Shown: piece by piece, positions 63,501 to 64,000 of the stretch | Numbering within the stretch: position 1 is the stretch's first letter | Layout of the letters: every line of letters begins with the position of its first letter | Assembly: GCA_025331565.1 (NCBI GenBank) | Contig: JAFREQ010000026.1 | Span: 3,100,001-3,164,000, forward strand | Direction of reading: 5' to 3' | Length of the DNA: 64,000 bases | DNA from: Holacanthus passer | Lineage: Eukaryota > Chordata > Actinopteri > Pomacanthidae | Translations under genes and position numbers: made by a program | Notes under the pieces: generated by a model | What the model saw: the letters and a program-made list of their open reading frames with translations, nothing else | What the model was told of the DNA's origin: nothing | Databases searched by the model: none

Positions 63501-64000
63501 TGACAAAGTAAATGTATTAGTTAAATTAAATATGTATGTTATCATTTGGAAAATTAGGCAAGACGTTGCTGAGTGTTTTGATTTCACTGTGTCTTGAAGT
63601 CTTATCAGGTGAACATAAAGTAAACTCTCCTATCAACAGACAGGGCTGGTCTTCCATATCACAGCTGCAGGAAAACAGAGTGTACAAACGTCAGCGTGGT
63701 ACTGACTGACAACGAGGTGAGTTTTCATTTCAGGTCAACTGATTCTGGAATTTTGCCTCAAAGCCACACGATCACATGTTTCTCCTGGTGAAGGAAGTGA
63801 TGGTGCAGGTGTGGGCTCTACGTGCGCGCTCTCATCACGTGTGTTGTTCGCGGCTACCTCCGGGCTTTGCTGCTGCAGACTGGCCAGCTCTCTCTGGTAG
63901 AGGTCTGCAGCGCTGGGGTAGACTTCAGGCAGCTGAGCGTCCGGGTTCATCAGCTCCTCCACCGTCTTCTCTGGCACGCCCGCCCTGATGGCCGCGTTGA
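48662..64000 (-). CDS. IQGAP1: Ras GTPase-activating-like protein IQGAP1 (C-terminal two thirds, N-terminus beyond window)
   Basis: IQGAP1 is a large cytoplasmic scaffold that binds Cdc42/Rac1-GTP, calmodulin, actin regulators and MAP kinases at the cell cortex and junctions. The 26 exons here encode about 1,260 residues, matching human IQGAP1 (1,657 aa) from about residue 397 to the end. Order: IQGAP repeats, WW domain (KHWVKGGHNYYYNL...TWVEP), four IQ motifs (LQARCRGYLVR, IQAHWKGHKQR, IQAMVRMHQAR, IQAFIRANKAR), RasGAP-related domain (VIFTLYNYASNQ, YYRYMNPAIVAPDAFDII) and the RasGAP C-terminal domain ending LLIFLLNKKFYGK. The usual GAP arginine finger is Thr here, as in human, so GTP hydrolysis on Ras is not expected. 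All junctions keep phase except one (62,801/63,857, see findings). IQGAP1 is preferred over IQGAP2/3 by sequence and by CRTC3 as neighbour. Confidence 0.95.
48884..48992 (-). CDS. IQGAP1: IQGAP1 exon, last but 1
   Basis: FKNVIFEISPSETVGVFDV then KAKLMGVHLETLQLEYQ, part of the RasGAP C-terminal domain that binds E-cadherin and beta-catenin in human IQGAP1. Acceptor CTTTGCAG, donor GTATTA. Confidence 0.97.
49236..49358 (-). CDS. IQGAP1: IQGAP1 exon, last but 2
   Basis: LSKKPGDNKAKKSKQVSQKY then TASRLHEKGVLIAIEDLQPN. A lysine-rich linker leads into the LHEKGVL block conserved in IQGAPs. Phases 2 and 2. Confidence 0.97.
50863..51029 (-). CDS. IQGAP1: IQGAP1 exon, last but 3
   Basis: DIRNQRRYRQRRKAELVRLQ, QTNAALNSKTTFFNVQID, YIKTCMDNLASKG: the start of the RasGAP C-terminal domain. 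Acceptor GTTACAG, donor GTGAGT. Confidence 0.98.
51119..51328 (-). CDS. IQGAP1: IQGAP1 exon, last but 4
   Basis: 70 codons: EAEYQRAMQRRAIRDAKTPE, then a variable linker, then LAELGKVQPGNRYQDLIND. The linker between the GAP-related and C-terminal domains is the least conserved part compared with human. Donor GTAAAA followed by a long T-free A run. Confidence 0.97.
51899..51986 (-). CDS. IQGAP1: IQGAP1 exon, last but 5
   Basis: TKRLIVDVIRFQPGETLTEI then LDSTASTEQ. Acceptor TTTTTTCAG, donor GTCAGT. RLIVDVIRFQPGETL is near-identical to human. Confidence 0.97.
52075..52210 (-). CDS. IQGAP1: IQGAP1 exon, last but 6
   Basis: ENPLPPDDPNKELMGKTEVS, LTLTNKFDVPGEANAEMD, AKTLLL. End of the GAP-related domain. 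Phase 1 in, phase 2 out. Confidence 0.97.
52538..52640 (-). CDS. IQGAP1: IQGAP1 exon, last but 7
   Basis: LLLDHQDAIAPEHNDPIHEL then LEDLGEVPTVESLI. Acceptor TATTTTAG, donor GTGAGT. Confidence 0.97.
52771..52903 (-). CDS. IQGAP1: IQGAP1 exon, last but 8
   Basis: RFFLAACDVPSLEDKFNVDQ then YSDLVTVTKPVIYISIGEI, INTHT. RasGAP-related domain, C-terminal lobe. Confidence 0.97.
53011..53243 (-). CDS. IQGAP1: IQGAP1 exon, last but 9 (RasGAP core)
   Basis: IVGNLLYYRYMNPAIVAPDA opens the exon; the YYRYMNPAIVAPD block corresponds to the RasGAP FLRxxxPA core motif. It continues QLTTEQRRNLGSVAKMLQHA and NKMFLGDNAHLNPINEYL. Confidence 0.98.
53532..53729. mobile_element. MITE-like element with TTAA ends
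   Basis: About 198 bases bounded by imperfect inverted repeats: left TTAAAGGGTCAGTTCACCC and, on the other strand at the right, TTAAAGGGTCACTTCATCC (17 of 19 alike). Both ends begin with TTAA, the target site of piggyBac-type transposons. The interior has no coding capacity. It lies in an IQGAP1 intron. Confidence 0.6.
54207..54291 (-). CDS. IQGAP1: IQGAP1 exon, last but 10
   Basis: YGMRFISKVLKDTLHEKFPD then ATEDELLK. RasGAP-related domain. The donor, CTCAAG|GTTTGATTC, is a weak match to consensus but keeps the phase. Confidence 0.96.
54403..54543 (-). CDS. IQGAP1: IQGAP1 exon, last but 11
   Basis: KLPYDVTPEQAMAHEEVRTR, LEASIKNMKTITDKFLSAIV, VSVDKI. Acceptor CCTCAACAG, donor ACC|GTACGT. Confidence 0.97.
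55211..55435 (-). CDS. IQGAP1: IQGAP1 exon, last but 12
   Basis: SKVDQMKEIVTGNPTVIKMV, VSFHRGARGQNALRQILAPV, IYKSWVNQMETQTGEA. Central part of the GAP-related domain, very close to human. Confidence 0.98.
55543..55706 (-). CDS. IQGAP1: IQGAP1 exon, last but 13 (arginine-finger region)
   Basis: TNPTYLAKLIFQMPQNKSTK, FMDSVIFTLYNYASNQREEY, LLLKLFKTALQEEI. In active RasGAPs an arginine finger lies in this region; here the position in VIFTLYNYASN is Thr, which fits the known lack of Ras GAP activity. Confidence 0.98.
55903..56267 (-). CDS. IQGAP1: IQGAP1 exon, last but 14 (largest exon here)
   Basis: 121 codons: NADDPPMAVVRKFVHLLDHS, then NLMDIKIGLLVKNKITLQEV and KQRGGLKALSKEKRVKLEAY. Helical region between the IQ motifs and the GAP-related domain. 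Acceptor CTCACACAG, donor GTAACA. Confidence 0.98.
56370..56439 (-). CDS. IQGAP1: IQGAP1 exon, last but 15 (IQ motif 4)
   Basis: INDVVKIQAFIRANKARDDY KTL: the fourth IQ motif (IQAFIRANKAR), a calmodulin or light-chain binding helix. Confidence 0.97.
56773..56844 (-). CDS. IQGAP1: IQGAP1 exon, last but 16 (IQ motif 3)
   Basis: 24 codons: IQAMVRMHQARKKYKDRLKY FRDH, the third IQ motif. Phase 0 on both sides, 72 nt, so one IQ unit per exon. Confidence 0.97.
56933..57016 (-). CDS. IQGAP1: IQGAP1 exon, last but 17 (IQ motif 2)
   Basis: 28 codons: AHWKGHKQRKKFKDRKQYLK DHSDEAVK. With the IQ that ends the preceding exon it forms IQAHWKGHKQR, the second IQ motif. Confidence 0.97.
57114..57284 (-). 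CDS. IQGAP1: IQGAP1 exon, last but 18 (IQ motif 1)
   Basis: 57 codons: SVVSGVTTAYNREQLWLANE, TLIAKLQARCRGYLVRNGLK, FLKSQDPAVTCIQ. Contains the first IQ-like motif LQARCRGYLVR. Confidence 0.98.
57365..57507 (-). CDS. IQGAP1: IQGAP1 exon, last but 19 (WW domain)
   Basis: DNGSEWVKHWVKGGHNYYYN then LNTKEGTWVEPEGFLQNNSQ LNKEDIQ. WW domain with both tryptophans, the tyrosine triplet and the closing proline; in human IQGAP1 this region has been linked to ERK binding. Confidence 0.98.
57832..57999 (-). CDS. IQGAP1: IQGAP1 exon, last but 20
   Basis: SQSIQAINEAVDTGDPAQTL, AALRNPGAGLYGV, then AKIKDKKKTE. An IQGAP repeat (AINEAVxxGDxxxTLxALRxP). Confidence 0.97.
58108..58198 (-). CDS. IQGAP1: IQGAP1 exon, last but 21
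   Basis: ETQDPSAVLWLDEIQDAILK ANQDTREALQ. The donor is CAGT|GTAAGA; the leftover T gives Phe with the next exon. SAVLWLDEIQ is identical to human. Confidence 0.95.
58250..58278. repeat. (CA)n microsatellite
   Basis: CA run about 50 bases upstream (transcript sense) of an IQGAP1 splice acceptor. Confidence 0.9.
59394..59428. repeat. (GT)n microsatellite
   Basis: GT run in the large IQGAP1 intron. Confidence 0.9.
60450..60501. repeat. (GT)n microsatellite, longest in the window
   Basis: About 25 uninterrupted GT units after a run of G. Confidence 0.9.
62123..62286 (-). CDS. IQGAP1: IQGAP1 exon, last but 22
   Basis: IAAIGLINEALDEGDPMKTL, AMLQSPSAKLTDVDPSVAQH, YHDKLLEARREKAH. An IQGAP repeat. 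Acceptor CGTGCAG, donor GTAAGA. Confidence 0.97.
62406..62530 (-). CDS. IQGAP1: IQGAP1 exon, last but 23
   Basis: YMDELMRLKAAAREEGCDYL then TWNDIQACVDQVNLTVQEEH. TWNDIQACVD is identical to human. Acceptor TTCCTCAG, donor GTGAGA. Confidence 0.97.
62643..62801 (-). CDS. IQGAP1: IQGAP1 exon, last but 24 (5' boundary uncertain)
   Basis: ARSHPELLVAVEMLSSVVLM, NEAMDVGDRAALWKQLSSPV, TGLSNVEDEYAQ. The best acceptor (GTGTCCCGCAG) makes the exon begin in phase 2, but the preceding exon can only end in phase 0 or 1. The upstream edge may therefore be elsewhere; for example the frame stays open back past 62,830. Confidence 0.85.
62905..63225 (+). repeat. dispersed teleost repeat, copy 4 (most complete)
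   Basis: Runs from GCTACGATGAGTCGATTCAG through GGATTGTGGGTTGGACAAAA, AAGATGTCACCTTGGGTTCT and ACATTTTATAGACTAAATAA to AAAATAGCTGCAGCCCTAAT. I know this order from memory as a very common fish repeat. In an IQGAP1 intron. Confidence 0.7.
63858..64000 (-). CDS. IQGAP1: IQGAP1 exon, last but 25 (cut by the window end)
   Basis: NAAIRAGVPEKTVEELMNPD, AQLPEVYPSAADLYQRELAS, LQQQSPE. An IQGAP repeat matching human VNAAIDRGDPEKTVQALL. The donor CCGGAG|GTAGCC ends the exon in phase 0. Its 5' end is at or beyond the window edge. Confidence 0.93.

Noticed and set aside
48662..64000. Ras GTPase-activating function for the IQGAP1 GAP-related domain
   Set aside because: The arginine-finger position is Thr; the family is known to bind and stabilise GTP-bound Cdc42/Rac1 instead.
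1..64000. CRISPR arrays, tRNA or rRNA genes, viral or phage genes
   Set aside because: No spaced direct repeats, cloverleaf genes or viral proteins were seen; the regular repeats are microsatellites.

Overview
The window is vertebrate nuclear DNA, almost certainly from a ray-finned (teleost) fish. It has multi-exon genes with GT-AG introns, many (GT)n/(CA)n tracts, and dispersed repeats that I recognise from memory as typical of teleost genomes. There are no operons, bacterial genes, CRISPR arrays or recognisable RNA genes.

Two protein-coding genes lie head to tail on the minus strand. The right part (48,662 to beyond 64,000) is the C-terminal two thirds of IQGAP1: 26 exons encoding about 1,260 residues, with part of the IQGAP repeats, a WW domain, four IQ motifs, the RasGAP-related domain and the RasGAP C-terminal domain. 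Its N-terminal calponin-homology domain lies past the right edge. The middle (16,089-45,214) is a complete CRTC3: 15 coding exons, 1,920 nt, 639 residues. Its exons join in frame throughout, including an easily missed 63-nt exon and a 33-nt microexon. IQGAP1 followed by CRTC3 on the same strand is also the human 15q26 order, as I recall it, which supports naming the second gene CRTC3 rather than CRTC1 or CRTC2.

Region by region: 1-13,300 has no gene I can prove, but holds an isolated CpG-rich, NRF-1/CCAAT-containing promoter-like island (1,780-2,030), a short open frame with GC-rich third positions (2,943-3,141), several dispersed repeats and microsatellites. About 13,320-16,088 is the presumed CRTC3 3' UTR. 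16,089-45,214 is CRTC3 with introns of 0.09-6.3 kb. 45,215-47,040 is the intergenic interval with the CRTC3 5' region and a dispersed repeat. 47,040-48,661 is the presumed IQGAP1 3' UTR. The rest is IQGAP1.

The two products are not known to form one pathway. CRTC3 is a signal-regulated CREB coactivator that shuttles between cytoplasm and nucleus. IQGAP1 is a cytoplasmic scaffold for Cdc42/Rac1, actin, calmodulin and MAP kinases. The most notable observations are a U12-type AT-AC intron in CRTC3, a reading-phase conflict at one IQGAP1 splice junction, the orphan CpG promoter, and two unexplained coding-like islands.
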